This document shows positions 45,705-45,797 of a DNA stretch of 45,797 nucleotides, piece by piece. A program made the position numbers and the translations under genes. Below the pieces are notes generated by a model, which did not search any database, had not been told where the DNA came from, and saw only the letters and a program-made list of their open reading frames with translations. Numbering within the stretch: position 1 is the stretch's first letter; each line of letters starts with the position of its first letter. This DNA is from JADLBR01 sp020847615 (GTDB taxonomy: Bacteria > Verrucomicrobiota > Verrucomicrobiia > JADLBR01), in contig JAPKHT010000024.1 in the NCBI GenBank assembly GCA_026646655.1, positions 1-45,797 on the forward strand. The letters run 5' to 3'.

Positions 45705-45797
45705 ATGCTTACGCTGGCGGTGATGTACCTGACTCTGTCGGCGCAGTTCGTCGCGGCCGTACAGGTAATCGTTTATGCCGGTGCGATCATGGTCCTC
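45705..45797 (+). CDS. NuoJ-like NADH-quinone oxidoreductase subunit, cut by window end
   Basis: The 31 codons seen give MLTLAVMYLTLSAQ then FVAAVQVIVYAGAIMVL, a clear match to the second and third helices of NuoJ, including the conserved VQVIVYAGAI stretch. NuoJ normally has about 40 more residues before this point (one helix and an NPVHSAL-type segment). Here the same frame runs back only 17 more codons to a stop at 45651, with nothing resembling that helix. The gene may be 5'-truncated or frameshifted, or may use a shorter form. It would belong to a complex I operon continuing beyond the window. Confidence 0.7.
   Translation, partial: MLTLAVMYLTLSAQFVAAVQVIVYAGAIMVL

Overview
This GC-rich (roughly two-thirds G+C) window looks like chromosome of a bacterium from the PVC group, most likely Verrucomicrobiota or a close relative. 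The best hints are a Minf_1886-type conserved protein found in Planctomycetes and Verrucomicrobia, a DUF1844 protein, an anaerobic sulfatase maturase, a GH29 fucosidase and a methylmalonyl-CoA pathway. This placement rests on gene content only; there is no rRNA or tRNA gene in the window. I found about 34 protein genes (some provisional), one transposase remnant and several families of small palindromic repeats.

Layout. 1-393 is repeat-rich non-coding DNA. 394-5690 (minus) holds a small membrane protein, a Minf_1886-type protein, a two-domain M16 peptidase lipoprotein, a DUF1844 protein and an STT3-like oligosaccharyltransferase. 5857-6576 (plus) is a superoxide dismutase with a Tat signal. 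6625-12502 (minus) holds an SGNH hydrolase, a Tat-exported TIM-barrel isomerase-like protein, an 11-haem cytochrome c fused to a cytochrome b-like membrane domain, and a sugar-porter MFS protein. 12740-14493 (plus) has an inositol-monophosphatase-family phosphatase and an LpxH-like phosphoesterase. 14791-18469 (minus) is argH-nnrS-purM. 18588-21841 (plus) is the coaD-DUF177-rpmF-plsX-fabH lipid and CoA cluster, followed by a small PilZ-like protein. 22193-27645 (minus) is uvrA followed by a large TPR protein. 28073-29632 (plus) is a GH29 fucosidase with an IS91-type transposase remnant behind it. accA lies at 30008-30982 (minus).

The metabolic centrepiece is 31817-41885 (plus), an eight-gene operon: both methylmalonyl-CoA mutase subunits, the epimerase, a Na+-pumping methylmalonyl-CoA decarboxylase (alpha, delta-like, biotin carrier, beta) and a succinate/propionyl-CoA CoA-transferase. 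Together these convert succinate to propionate, or run in reverse, with the decarboxylation coupled to sodium export. The window closes with a nuclease-helicase fusion (minus), an anaerobic sulfatase maturase (plus) and the start of a nuoJ-like gene cut by the window edge.

The most unusual non-coding signal is a set of hairpin elements that look like REP/BIME repeats. Each has GTAG or GTGG at the foot of a stem, and the stem sequences change in a compensatory way between copies. They occur at 165-188, 292-343, 7414-7464, 14514-14538 and 41887-41903. In three places they are accompanied, in the same order, by a separate long palindrome, two copies of which are exact reverse complements of each other. 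No REP-associated tyrosine transposase is present in the window.
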